Shown piece by piece: positions 55,655-63,430 of a stretch of DNA of 64,000 nt (positions within the stretch are counted from its first letter, which is position 1; each line of letters opens with the position of its first letter). The translations under genes and the position numbers were made by a program. The notes under the pieces are model-generated. The model did not search any database, was not told where the DNA came from, and saw only the letters and a program-made list of their open reading frames with translations. Origin of the DNA: Thalassospira australica (GTDB taxonomy: Bacteria; Pseudomonadota; Alphaproteobacteria; Rhodospirillales; Thalassospiraceae); the NCBI RefSeq assembly GCF_000763295.1, contig NZ_JRJE01000032.1, forward strand, positions 186,001 to 250,000. The letters are read 5' to 3'.

Positions 55655-55905
55655 ATTTCCTCGCCATGGCCTCCCACCGAGGCCCGATTGCGTCGCCACC
55701 ACCCATAAGAATAGTGACACCTTCGGCAGGTTTCCTGGCTGCGGGCATGAAAGCGATCCGCCTTCCCGGTTGCCCGGTGGCTGGTCTGGCGCGTTGGCAC
55801 CGACCCGGATCTCCCAACCCGATACAGTTGCGGGGGCAGCATCGGCATCGCACCGATTTCCCATCACCGAACGGTGCGCCGAACCTAACAGGTTTGCCCG
55901 TTAAC
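55655..55905 (-). promoter_or_regulatory. Cobalamin riboswitch
   Basis: The aptamer lies at about 55711-55905 on the minus strand. The B12 box AGCCAGGAAACCTGCC is at 55740-55725, GCTGCCCCCGCAACTGTA at 55840-55823, and a GTGATGGGAA core element precedes it. A perfect GGCCTC/GAGGCC hairpin (55668-55684) lies just before the cobU Shine-Dalgarno at 55658-55662. There is no T-run, so translational control is more likely than termination. It represses cobU-cobW, and perhaps cobN, when adenosylcobalamin is plentiful. Confidence 0.93.
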
Positions 55906-56177
55906 CCAAAGGCCATTCTATGTCTTTGAGCACTTGGTATGAGCAGTTGGTATGAACCGTCCCTAACTGGAAGATTAGCATTTGTCAGTATTTGTAAGAA
56001 TTGCCTGCTTGAGAGGGGATATCATTTAAGAGAACATCAAAACCGTCTTGTTGGTGTCAGAGACGGAAAAACCGCGCAACCAGCAAAGCCGCCGGGATCA
56101 CAAAAATCATCACCCGGCCGGGTACAGGAAAAGCTGTGCCGAAAATCTTGGGGTTAAATGGAATTTTGTGAAAACAA
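55906..56177. other. Intergenic region upstream of the cobalamin riboswitch
   Basis: About 270 bases without a gene. A tandem repeat of TGAGCASTTGGTA (55927-55952) lies just upstream of the riboswitch, next to a TAGAAT (-10-like) on the minus strand. Confidence 0.45.
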
Positions 56178-56852
56178 ATGGCTATTAGCGCGCACCTATC
56201 GAAAATCCGGCAGCCAAGTTCACCCACCTGGGTCACATCATCACGGAAAGATATGTGGCTGGGCCTGCTTGAACGGCTGAACAGCTCTGATCGGACGTTC
56301 CAGACCTTTATCAAAGAATATGCAACCGACGGTGAAATCACGCTTGCCCGACGCGACGTCAGAGAGATCTTTGCCAAGGATGCCTCAAAAGGTGTCATTG
56401 CAACCATCATCTGGTCACATGCGCGCGGCATTCGTGTGAATGCCTTGTCGCTTCTTGTGCGTGATATGCCAACACTGGTTACCCTGATGTCGATAAAAGA
56501 CTTTGGGCAGGAAGAGCTTAACGAACTTCTGTCCCAGCCCGGCATATCGGTTCCAACAGCAAGCAAGATGCTTTCGGCGTGCGGCAAAACCTATTGCAAG
56601 ATGCCTGCAGCAATCATTGATGACACCGCCATTCAGGTGATCGAAAGTACATATTTTGCAGGCGACTTCCCGAATGTCGCAGCAGTACGTGGTAAATCAC
56701 GCAGTCGTCCAATGCCCTATTATCAGGCTTATCTTCGCGATGTTCTTGATATCTGTGAAAAGCATGATCTTGACGCCGATATGGTTGACCGATATCTGGC
56801 CGAGCACGCGCTTGCGGATATGACAGCAGAAATCGAACTGGCATCAGTCTAA
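56178..56852 (+). CDS. Possible helix-hairpin-helix (OGG-like) protein
   Basis: A 224-residue soluble helical protein, not firmly assigned. Residues about 113-155 read LLSQPGISVPTASKMLSACGKTYCKMPAAIIDDTAIQVI. This fits a helix-hairpin-helix followed by the conserved Asp of HhH-GPD DNA glycosylases, most like stand-alone OGG-fold proteins. The Lys used by bifunctional enzymes is not at the expected place. The ribosome binding site at this ATG is weak; an ATG 25 codons on (56253) with GGAAAG nearby is an alternative. No partners; it converges with cobC. Confidence 0.5.
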   Translation: MAISAHLSKIRQPSSPTWVTSSRKDMWLGLLERLNSSDRTFQTFIKEYATDGEITLARRDVREIFAKDASKGVIATIIWSHARGIRVNALSLLVRDMPTLVTLMSIKDFGQEELNELLSQPGISVPTASKMLSACGKTYCKMPAAIIDDTAIQVIESTYFAGDFPNVAAVRGKSRSRPMPYYQAYLRDVLDICEKHDLDADMVDRYLAEHALADMTAEIELASV

Positions 56853-56890
56853 GTCACGTTTACCACACCCCACAACGCTTCAAGACCAGC

Positions 56891-57493
56891 TTAAAAGCGT
56901 TGGTTTACCGCAGTTACCCGCCAGCCCGGCGCGTCGACACCATCAATATATTCGAGTGTGGTCAGGCCCAGCGTATCGATGTGAAATGCCAGGGCCGATT
57001 CCAGTGACAAATCAAGTGCATTGGCCATCAATGCCCGCACCGTACCGCCATGGACGACCGCAACAATATCCCGTCCGGCCCAGTAACGGTTTAAGCGGTG
57101 CAAAAGCGGCCCGACACGCCCGACCATATCAGAAAAACTCTCTCCGTTCGGGGGCTGTTGGCGGGCAAAATCGGTCCAGAACTTTGTTGTTTCACCCTTT
57201 GGCAAATCATTCCAGTGCTGCAGCTCCCACGCGCCAAAATGCTGTTCGGCAAAACCGCTTTCGCGTTGTGGAATGACGTCTTCATCCATCAGTTCCTGAA
57301 GCTTTAGCGCAGTATCAAGCGTACGTGAAAGATGGCTTGTCACCCAGACGGCATCGCGGGGTAAATGACGGGCAAGGGCACGCAGGGATTTTTCATCAGA
57401 AAGGTCAACAGGCATGTCACTTCGGCCATACACCAGACGTTCGGGGTTTTCGACCGGGGCATGGCGGACCAGCCACCAGCGTGTTGTTTTCAT
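56891..57493 (-). CDS. cobC: Histidine phosphatase, probable alpha-ribazole phosphatase
   Basis: A 200-residue phosphoglycerate-mutase-like phosphatase with the phosphohistidine motif WWLVRHAPVEN, the SHLSRTLDTA segment, FAEQHFGAWE and VVHGGTVRALM. Its place directly downstream of cobS supports removal of the phosphate from alpha-ribazole 5'-phosphate or adenosylcobalamin 5'-phosphate. The family alone would not prove it. The frame extends 63 codons upstream into cobS; the ATG with GGGGAG upstream is chosen. Confidence 0.82.
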   Translation of the reverse strand: MKTTRWWLVRHAPVENPERLVYGRSDMPVDLSDEKSLRALARHLPRDAVWVTSHLSRTLDTALKLQELMDEDVIPQRESGFAEQHFGAWELQHWNDLPKGETTKFWTDFARQQPPNGESFSDMVGRVGPLLHRLNRYWAGRDIVAVVHGGTVRALMANALDLSLESALAFHIDTLGLTTLEYIDGVDAPGWRVTAVNQRF

Positions 57494-57530
57494 TGTGTTC
57501 GCTCCCCAAAAGCCAATATTCAAACCCTGC

Positions 57531-58406
57531 TTAGGCGTTGGTAACCACAGCGATGAACGCGACCCCGACGAACAGCTCCGTCGTGAGTTGGGTCGCCCCC
57601 AATACATCCCCGGTCTGCCCGCCGATTTGCCATTTTGCCACCGCCACAACAAGTGTGATTGCCAGCATCGCACCAGCCGCAATGACCGCGGTTGCGATCA
57701 CCCCAGACAGAATGACCGAAACCACCGCTGCGATGGCCACGCCAATACCAACAGCAATTAATTTCGGATGTCCGGCGCCCTTGCCCAAACCATTATCGCG
57801 GGCTGGAGGCAGGATATGCATCACCACAGGCATGGCCGCACGCGATGTCACCGCCAGGATCAGAAACAGGGTTACTGCTTGCCCGGCGCTTCCTGCCGCC
57901 GAAAGCAAGACCAGGCGCAGACCAAAACACAAAATCAGGGCAGTAACCCCATAGGTTCCGATGTGGCTGTCACGCATGATTTCAAGTTTGCGTGCACGCT
58001 CAAAACCGCCGCCAAAACCGTCGGCGCAATCAGCCATACCATCTTCATGCATGCACCCGGTCAGAAGCACCATGGCTGCCAGTGCTACAATGGCAAAAAT
58101 CAGGATATTGCCTGTCAGCTCATAGACCAGCAGCGCGGGCAACACCGCAAAACCTGCCAACAGCAAGCCAACCAGGGGCCATGACCAAACCGATCTTGCG
58201 ATCAGGGTTGCTCGAAAATCATCAATACCCATAACAGGCACCCGACTCAACAAAGCCAAGGCACGCCAAAAGTCTGATATCAAAGATGCGGTCGTATCTG
58301 TGTTCTCATCAAGGGCAGCACGATCGTTTGATGAGGTGGCCCCGGTAAGCACCTTTGAATCCGCACTTTGCATATTTGTTTCGTTTTGGTTATGATCTTC
58401 CGGCAC
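57531..58406 (-). CDS. cobS: Adenosylcobinamide-GDP ribazoletransferase
   Basis: The cobalamin synthase (CobV in Pseudomonas naming) that joins adenosylcobinamide-GDP and alpha-ribazole in the inner membrane. The 291-residue product has the family motif TGCMHEDGMADCADGFGGG and about seven hydrophobic helices. A polar extension of about 45 residues precedes the family core (DFWRALALLSRVPV); later in-frame starts are possible but no better. It is divergent from cobT and upstream of cobC. Confidence 0.93.
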   Translation of the reverse strand: MPEDHNQNETNMQSADSKVLTGATSSNDRAALDENTDTTASLISDFWRALALLSRVPVMGIDDFRATLIARSVWSWPLVGLLLAGFAVLPALLVYELTGNILIFAIVALAAMVLLTGCMHEDGMADCADGFGGGFERARKLEIMRDSHIGTYGVTALILCFGLRLVLLSAAGSAGQAVTLFLILAVTSRAAMPVVMHILPPARDNGLGKGAGHPKLIAVGIGVAIAAVVSVILSGVIATAVIAAGAMLAITLVVAVAKWQIGGQTGDVLGATQLTTELFVGVAFIAVVTNA

Positions 58407-58604
58407 CGTAAATTTCCGATTTTCAAACTGGCAATCTGTTGCGCATGGGCCTAGGGTCAGGGCCGCCCAGCAACGCCATGGCCCTTTGTAAGCAGCACAT
58501 TACGGTGAGACGCCCGATACAATTGGTTTCTGACCCTAATCCCAACCTTGCCAGAAGCCAAGCGGAACGCATCAAACACATATCGCCGTTATCCGGAGAC
58601 CAAC

Positions 58605-59639
58605 ATGTTCAATCCCAAGCACCCCCCACAAAGTCTTGAGGAAATTCGTGCCCTTCTCGCCGAACTTCCGGATGTCGACACCAAGGCCCAAGACGCCGTG
58701 CTTGAACGTGAACCGACCTTGACCAAACCGGCCGGATCGCTTGGCCGTCTTGAAAGTTTCAGCCTGTGGCTTGCCGGATGGCAGGGGACGTCACGCCCGC
58801 GCATGACACGCCCGCGCGTTACGGTGTTTGCTGGCAGTCATGGTGTTGTTGCACAAGGTGTTTCGGCTTTTCCTGCCAGCGTTAACCAGCAGATGGTCGA
58901 GAATTTCATTAACGGCGGGGCTGCGATCAACCAGATTTGCAAGTCGGTTGATGCGGAACTGCGCGTGATGGAAGTCGCGATTGAAATACCAACCAACGAC
59001 TTCTCACGCGAACCCGCGATGGATGATGAAGGCTGTGCAGAAGCCATGGCATTTGGCATGAGCGCGATTGAAAAGGGTATTGATCTGTTTGTGCCCGGCG
59101 AAATGGGGATCGGCAACACCACATCAGCGGCGGCAATTGCCCACGCGCTTTATGGTGGGAATGCCTCCGACTGGACTGGCCGGGGTACCGGAATTGATGA
59201 CGCGACCCTTGATCTGAAAACCCGGGTGGTGGGTGACGCCATCATTTTGCACAAACACCAGATGGGGGACGGGCTTGAAATTCTGCGCTGTGTCGGCGGT
59301 CGCGAAATTGCCGCCATGGCAGGCGCCATCATCGCGGCACGCTTTTCACACGTGCCGGTGTTGCTTGATGGCTATGTTTCCTGTGCTGCAGCGGCCGTTT
59401 TGGCCGCGATCCGCCCGGATGCACTTGATCACTGTCTGGTTGGGCACGTATCAGCGGAACCTGGGCATACACGTTTGATTGAAAAACTTGGCAAGGAAGC
59501 CCTGATTGATTTCGGCATGCGCCTTGGCGAAGGGTCGGGGGCGGCACTTGCCATCCCGCTTTTACGCGCAGCTGCGGAATGTCATAACGGTATGGCAACA
59601 TTTGACAAGGCTGGCATTGATGGCAAGGAAGGGGCTTGA
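58605..59639 (+). CDS. cobT: Nicotinate-nucleotide-dimethylbenzimidazole phosphoribosyltransferase
   Basis: Makes alpha-ribazole 5'-phosphate, the lower-ligand precursor. The 344-residue product has LTKPAGSLGRLE, VFAGSHGVVAQGVSAFP, PGEMGIGNTTSAAAI, and the C-terminal catalytic Glu region FGMRLGEGSGAALAIPLL. This is the nicotinate phosphoribosyltransferase (CobU in Pseudomonas naming), not the chelatase subunit that is also called CobT. CGGAGA precedes the ATG by nine bases. It is divergent from cobS across about 200 bases. Confidence 0.95.
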   Translation: MFNPKHPPQSLEEIRALLAELPDVDTKAQDAVLEREPTLTKPAGSLGRLESFSLWLAGWQGTSRPRMTRPRVTVFAGSHGVVAQGVSAFPASVNQQMVENFINGGAAINQICKSVDAELRVMEVAIEIPTNDFSREPAMDDEGCAEAMAFGMSAIEKGIDLFVPGEMGIGNTTSAAAIAHALYGGNASDWTGRGTGIDDATLDLKTRVVGDAIILHKHQMGDGLEILRCVGGREIAAMAGAIIAARFSHVPVLLDGYVSCAAAAVLAAIRPDALDHCLVGHVSAEPGHTRLIEKLGKEALIDFGMRLGEGSGAALAIPLLRAAAECHNGMATFDKAGIDGKEGA

Positions 59640-59667
59640 ACGCCCGCTTGATCTGTAAAAGACCTAC

Positions 59668-59705
59668 CAAATAGCGCCAGACAAACTGGCGCTATTTTTT
59701 TGTTC
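59668..59705. terminator. Bidirectional intrinsic terminator after cobT
   Basis: AAATAGCGCCAG, an ACAAA loop, CTGGCGCTATTT and a run of T. It overlaps the last codons of the converging EAL-like gene. Confidence 0.92.
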
Positions 59706-60921
59706 GTTCGTTCATCAGGTGTTCGACGTGACGTCCCTGGAACATGGTGATGTTGATCGAATGACCGAACTTGATTGCGCGTTCATCATCGCAACGGCAC
59801 AGGATAACGCGCGTATCGCCTGATTCTGCGACGGCTGCGCGCATTATTTCGCGGTGCTCGTCATCCATGTTTTCCATTTCCGGATCCCACAGCATCTTGA
59901 TCATATCAACACCGATTTTGTTGCGGTTGATATAAGGCAGCGACAGATGGCTAATGCCATCAATACAGATGCGATACCCACGATCACGACAGAAATCACG
60001 CGCAAAGAAGAACGCCCCGAGATCGGCAAAAATATCAATCTTTTGCAGCTCAAGCACGATTGTGCCGCGCTGCCCGGCTTTAACATTGCTGTCAAATGTC
60101 AGGAAATCGGGCGACAGCAGGGTGGATACATTCAGGTTGATACTGACAGACCCGGTCACCGACGCGTCATTGGATCGCGTCAATAGTGACAACATGCGCC
60201 GATCAAGAATTTCGGTCAGATGCTGAAACAGCCAGCGGTTCGACAAGACATTGACATCCGGCAGCAGAGTTTCCTGCAAATCCTTGATCGAAATGAACAA
60301 TTCATGAAAAACCGGCGTCGGGTTGGCATCCCCGACAACAGCACAGATGGCCTGGCGGCGCATCAGGTTCGACAAATCCGCACGCCGAAGCGATTCATCA
60401 ATGCGCCCAAGAATTTTGGGGGTCAGCGGGGCACGATCATCGCTGAGTTCGGGATGGTCGTTATGGCGTTCTGCTGCCTTGCTGACGACTTTGGGACGGT
60501 TGGCATTGGCCCGCACCAGCGTTTGGGTCAGATGCAGGAAGTCCTTATATTGCTGACCAACATCGAAATAATCGGTGAAGCTGGCGGGCGCACCACTTTC
60601 GTCCTTGCCTTCAGCAATCAACGGATCATCATTAAACAGGAATTTCAGGCGGAAGATAACCGCATTGACTTCATCCATCTCTGCCGCATCAAAGATGAAA
60701 ATCAGATCCTGATTGGACAGGGTGAAAATGCGCCCGGTAACTTCGGGTACAATTTCTTCGAACGCCCCGATCGCTGTACGAATGTGGTGATCACGGCGAT
60801 TAAATGCCAACAGTTTTGAAAAATGCACATGGATCGCACCAACGCCTTCCTTGCGCCGCTCAAGGCGTCGCACATAATCAACGAGGAAGGCTTCTGGCGA
60901 TGGAAGTGAACTATCAGACAT
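59692..60921 (-). CDS. Degenerate EAL-like (possibly GGDEF-EAL-derived) protein
   Basis: A 409-residue soluble protein. The C-terminal half has an EAL-like frame: SVSINLNVSTLLSPDFLTF, TIVLELQKIDIFADL, and YRICIDGISHLSLPYINRNKIGVDMIK. These sit where active enzymes have ELTE and DDFGTGYSSL. The EAL tripeptide and most metal ligands are missing. Residues 55-105 (GRIFTLSNQDLIFIFDAAEMDEV) resemble a worn GGDEF or a sensor. It is probably a non-catalytic c-di-GMP-related regulator. The start is uncertain because the Shine-Dalgarno is weak. Confidence 0.55.
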   Translation of the reverse strand: MSDSSLPSPEAFLVDYVRRLERRKEGVGAIHVHFSKLLAFNRRDHHIRTAIGAFEEIVPEVTGRIFTLSNQDLIFIFDAAEMDEVNAVIFRLKFLFNDDPLIAEGKDESGAPASFTDYFDVGQQYKDFLHLTQTLVRANANRPKVVSKAAERHNDHPELSDDRAPLTPKILGRIDESLRRADLSNLMRRQAICAVVGDANPTPVFHELFISIKDLQETLLPDVNVLSNRWLFQHLTEILDRRMLSLLTRSNDASVTGSVSINLNVSTLLSPDFLTFDSNVKAGQRGTIVLELQKIDIFADLGAFFFARDFCRDRGYRICIDGISHLSLPYINRNKIGVDMIKMLWDPEMENMDDEHREIMRAAVAESGDTRVILCRCDDERAIKFGHSINITMFQGRHVEHLMNERTKK

Positions 60922-61281
60922 AAATGCAATGACCAGATGAATGTTGTGCGGAATCAGAGCCGTGAACCTGCCCGCTCCACGATAACGCCCGTCCATTAAC
61001 AGGTTATGTATTTATCACTCATAAACGTTGAAACCAAACGTGAATATCAGGCATTTTCAGACATATTGCGGAAAACATAAGTCGTAGCTTTCCACCAACC
61101 AAGCTGCTAGTTTCAGCCCGTTTTGATATCCGGGCGATACGATTGAAGACGATAAGCGGGCGACGCAAGTGCGTTTTGGTAACGGGTCGATATGCTTCGC
61201 GCACCGTTGTTAAGAATTCATTCCGCAATCTGATGTCAAAACACGGCTGAGACGATTTAGCGAGCAGGATCTGGATAGACC
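60922..61281. other. Divergent promoter region between the EAL-like gene and gmhA
   Basis: About 360 bases, A+T-rich at the EAL-like side. No gene, terminator or clear promoter consensus was found. Confidence 0.4.
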
Positions 61282-61866
61282 ATGGATATCAAAGCCTTTT
61301 TCGACGCAGAGTTTGACGAGCATCTTGATCTGGTCAACAAGACCCGCGAAGCCACGCGTGATGCCTTTATTGAACTGGTCGAGATTTGCACCGACGCGCT
61401 CAATGACGGCAACAAACTGCTGTTTTTTGGCAATGGTGGATCAGCAGCCGATGCCCAGCATATCGCAACCGAATTTACAGTCCGATACATCAATGATCGC
61501 CGCGCTTTGCCAGCGATTGCGTTGACAACCGATAGCTCGGCACTGACCGCGATTGGCAATGATTTTGGCTTTGATCACCTTTTTTCACGCCAGATCGAGG
61601 CACTGGGAAACCCCGATGATGTTGCGATTGGCATTTCAACGTCAGGCAACAGCAAAAACGTCAATCTCGGATTGGCCAAGGCACGTGAAATGGGCCTGAT
61701 TGCCACCGGCTGGACCGGGAAAACCGGTGGGGATATGGTCGATCTGTGCGATCCGGTGATGATCGTGCCAAGCAACACCACCGCACGCATCCAGGAAATG
61801 CATATCCAGATTGGTCAGATGCTGGTTGGGGCACTTGAGCACACCCTTGGCCTGACCCAAAAGTAA
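61282..61866 (+). CDS. gmhA: Phosphoheptose isomerase (SIS family)
   Basis: Converts sedoheptulose 7-phosphate to D-glycero-D-manno-heptose 7-phosphate for LPS core. The 194-residue product has a single SIS domain with FFGNGGSAADAQHIATEF, ALTTDSSALTAIGND, IGISTSGNSKNV and the C-terminal EMHIQIGQMLVGALE zinc-His helix. It is followed after about 55 bases by hldE, the next enzyme in the pathway, which supports gmhA over other SIS proteins. Confidence 0.93.
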   Translation: MDIKAFFDAEFDEHLDLVNKTREATRDAFIELVEICTDALNDGNKLLFFGNGGSAADAQHIATEFTVRYINDRRALPAIALTTDSSALTAIGNDFGFDHLFSRQIEALGNPDDVAIGISTSGNSKNVNLGLAKAREMGLIATGWTGKTGGDMVDLCDPVMIVPSNTTARIQEMHIQIGQMLVGALEHTLGLTQK

Positions 61867-61920
61867 CCTATACCACCTACCCGCCGCCTGACCGATCAGA
61901 CAGAACGAAGAAACATCACA

Positions 61921-63393
61921 ATGACCGATCTCAGCCACCTGGCCCAACAGGTTGAACATTTGATCCACGCAAAGGTTCTTTGCATTGGTGATGTGATGCT
62001 CGACCGGTTTGTTTATGGGTCGGTCAATCGCATCTCGCCCGAAGCACCAATACCCGTCATTCGGGTTGAACGCGAAAGCGCCATGCTGGGCGGGGCCGGA
62101 AATGTTGCGCGTAATGCCACCGCCCTTGGTGCGTCGGTTCAGTTCCTGTCACTGGTTGGTGATGACCTGCCCGGTCGCGAGGTCATGGAATATGTCGCCA
62201 GCGATCCGGGTGTTGAGCCCTATATCCAGACTGAGCGCAACCGCCCGACCACGATCAAAACCCGTTATATTGCTGGTGGGCAGCAGTTGTTGCGATCTGA
62301 CAATGAAACAACGGCTGACATCGCACCTGCCACCATCAGCAATCTTTCCGCGCTGGCCGGGCAACTTGCACCGGATGTCGCCGCGATCATTTTGTCTGAC
62401 TATGGCAAGGGTGTTTTGCATGCCGATGTTGTAGCTGCGGCCATTGCAACCGCGCGCAAGGCAGGCAAACCGGTAATTGTCGATCCAAAGGGCAGTGACT
62501 ACAGCATTTATCGCGGAGCTACGGTGGTAACGCCTAACCGGGCAGAGGCAGAAGCCGCAACCGGGATCGCCATTCACAGCGATGAGGACGCCGTTGCCGC
62601 CGCAACCAAGATCATTACCGAATGCGGCATCGAAAATGTGCTTCTGACACGAAGTCAGGATGGCATGACCCTTGTTACCCAGGATGGCGTAGCACTGCAT
62701 TTGCCAACCGAAGCCCGCGAAGTGTTTGACGTTTCCGGGGCCGGCGACACGGTCGTTGCCTGCCTTGCCGCTGCTGTGGCTGCGGGTTCAAGCCTTGCCG
62801 ATGCGGCGCGCATTGCAAATGTCGCAGCGGGCATCGTGGTTGGCAAAATCGGCACAGCGGTTGTCTATCCCGACGAGCTGGTTTCAACACTTCATCATCA
62901 TGACCTGATGATTGGGGAGGCCAAACTGATGCCGCTTGATCGCATGGTCGACCGTGCGGAACGCTGGCGGCGCAAGGGATACAAAGTCGGCTTTACCAAT
63001 GGCTGCTTTGATCTGTTACACCCCGGCCATCTCAGCCTGCTAAAACAGGCGCGTGCAAGCTGTGACCGTTTGATTGTCGGGCTGAATTCCGATGCATCGG
63101 TCAAACGGCTTAAGGGGGACTCTCGCCCGGTTCAGTCCGAAGCCGCCCGTGCAGCCGTACTGGGATCGCTTGAAACCGTTAGTGGTGTGGTTATTTTCGG
63201 TGAAGACACCCCGATTGAGCTGATCAAGGCGATCAAACCCGATATTCTGGTCAAGGGTGCGGATTACACCATCGACAAGGTTGTCGGTGCGGAAATCGTT
63301 CACGGCTATGGCGGCAAGGTGGTTCTGGCCAACCTTGAAGACGGGTTTTCAACCACCTCGACCATCGCACGGATGAATGAGGGCAAGGATTAA
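61921..63393 (+). CDS. hldE: Bifunctional heptose 7-phosphate kinase / heptose 1-phosphate adenylyltransferase
   Basis: A 490-residue two-domain enzyme of ADP-heptose synthesis. The ribokinase-like domain at residues 1-320 has GDVMLDRFVYGSVNRISPEAP, MLGGAGNVARNA and the DVSGAGDTVVACLA catalytic Asp. The nucleotidyltransferase domain at about 345-490 has FTNGCFDLLHPGHLSLL (HxGH) and VGLNSDASVKRLKG. Between them E. coli-type HldE also needs GmhB, absent here. It forms an operon with gmhA. Confidence 0.96.
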   Translation: MTDLSHLAQQVEHLIHAKVLCIGDVMLDRFVYGSVNRISPEAPIPVIRVERESAMLGGAGNVARNATALGASVQFLSLVGDDLPGREVMEYVASDPGVEPYIQTERNRPTTIKTRYIAGGQQLLRSDNETTADIAPATISNLSALAGQLAPDVAAIILSDYGKGVLHADVVAAAIATARKAGKPVIVDPKGSDYSIYRGATVVTPNRAEAEAATGIAIHSDEDAVAAATKIITECGIENVLLTRSQDGMTLVTQDGVALHLPTEAREVFDVSGAGDTVVACLAAAVAAGSSLADAARIANVAAGIVVGKIGTAVVYPDELVSTLHHHDLMIGEAKLMPLDRMVDRAERWRRKGYKVGFTNGCFDLLHPGHLSLLKQARASCDRLIVGLNSDASVKRLKGDSRPVQSEAARAAVLGSLETVSGVVIFGEDTPIELIKAIKPDILVKGADYTIDKVVGAEIVHGYGGKVVLANLEDGFSTTSTIARMNEGKD

Positions 63394-63430
63394 TCCGCCC
63401 AGCCCTGCTCCGCACGCAGAACTCGTATAC

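Noticed and set aside
55649-55867. 73-codon N-terminal extension of cobU
   Set aside because: It translates the cobalamin riboswitch; the P-loop protein starts at the downstream ATG.
56874-56901. AACGCTT/AAGCGTT inverted repeat between the HhH-like gene and cobC as a terminator
   Set aside because: Long loop and no T-run on either strand.
57494-57682. 63-codon N-terminal extension of cobC
   Set aside because: It runs into cobS in another frame and is not expected of histidine phosphatases, which start just before the RHG-type motif.
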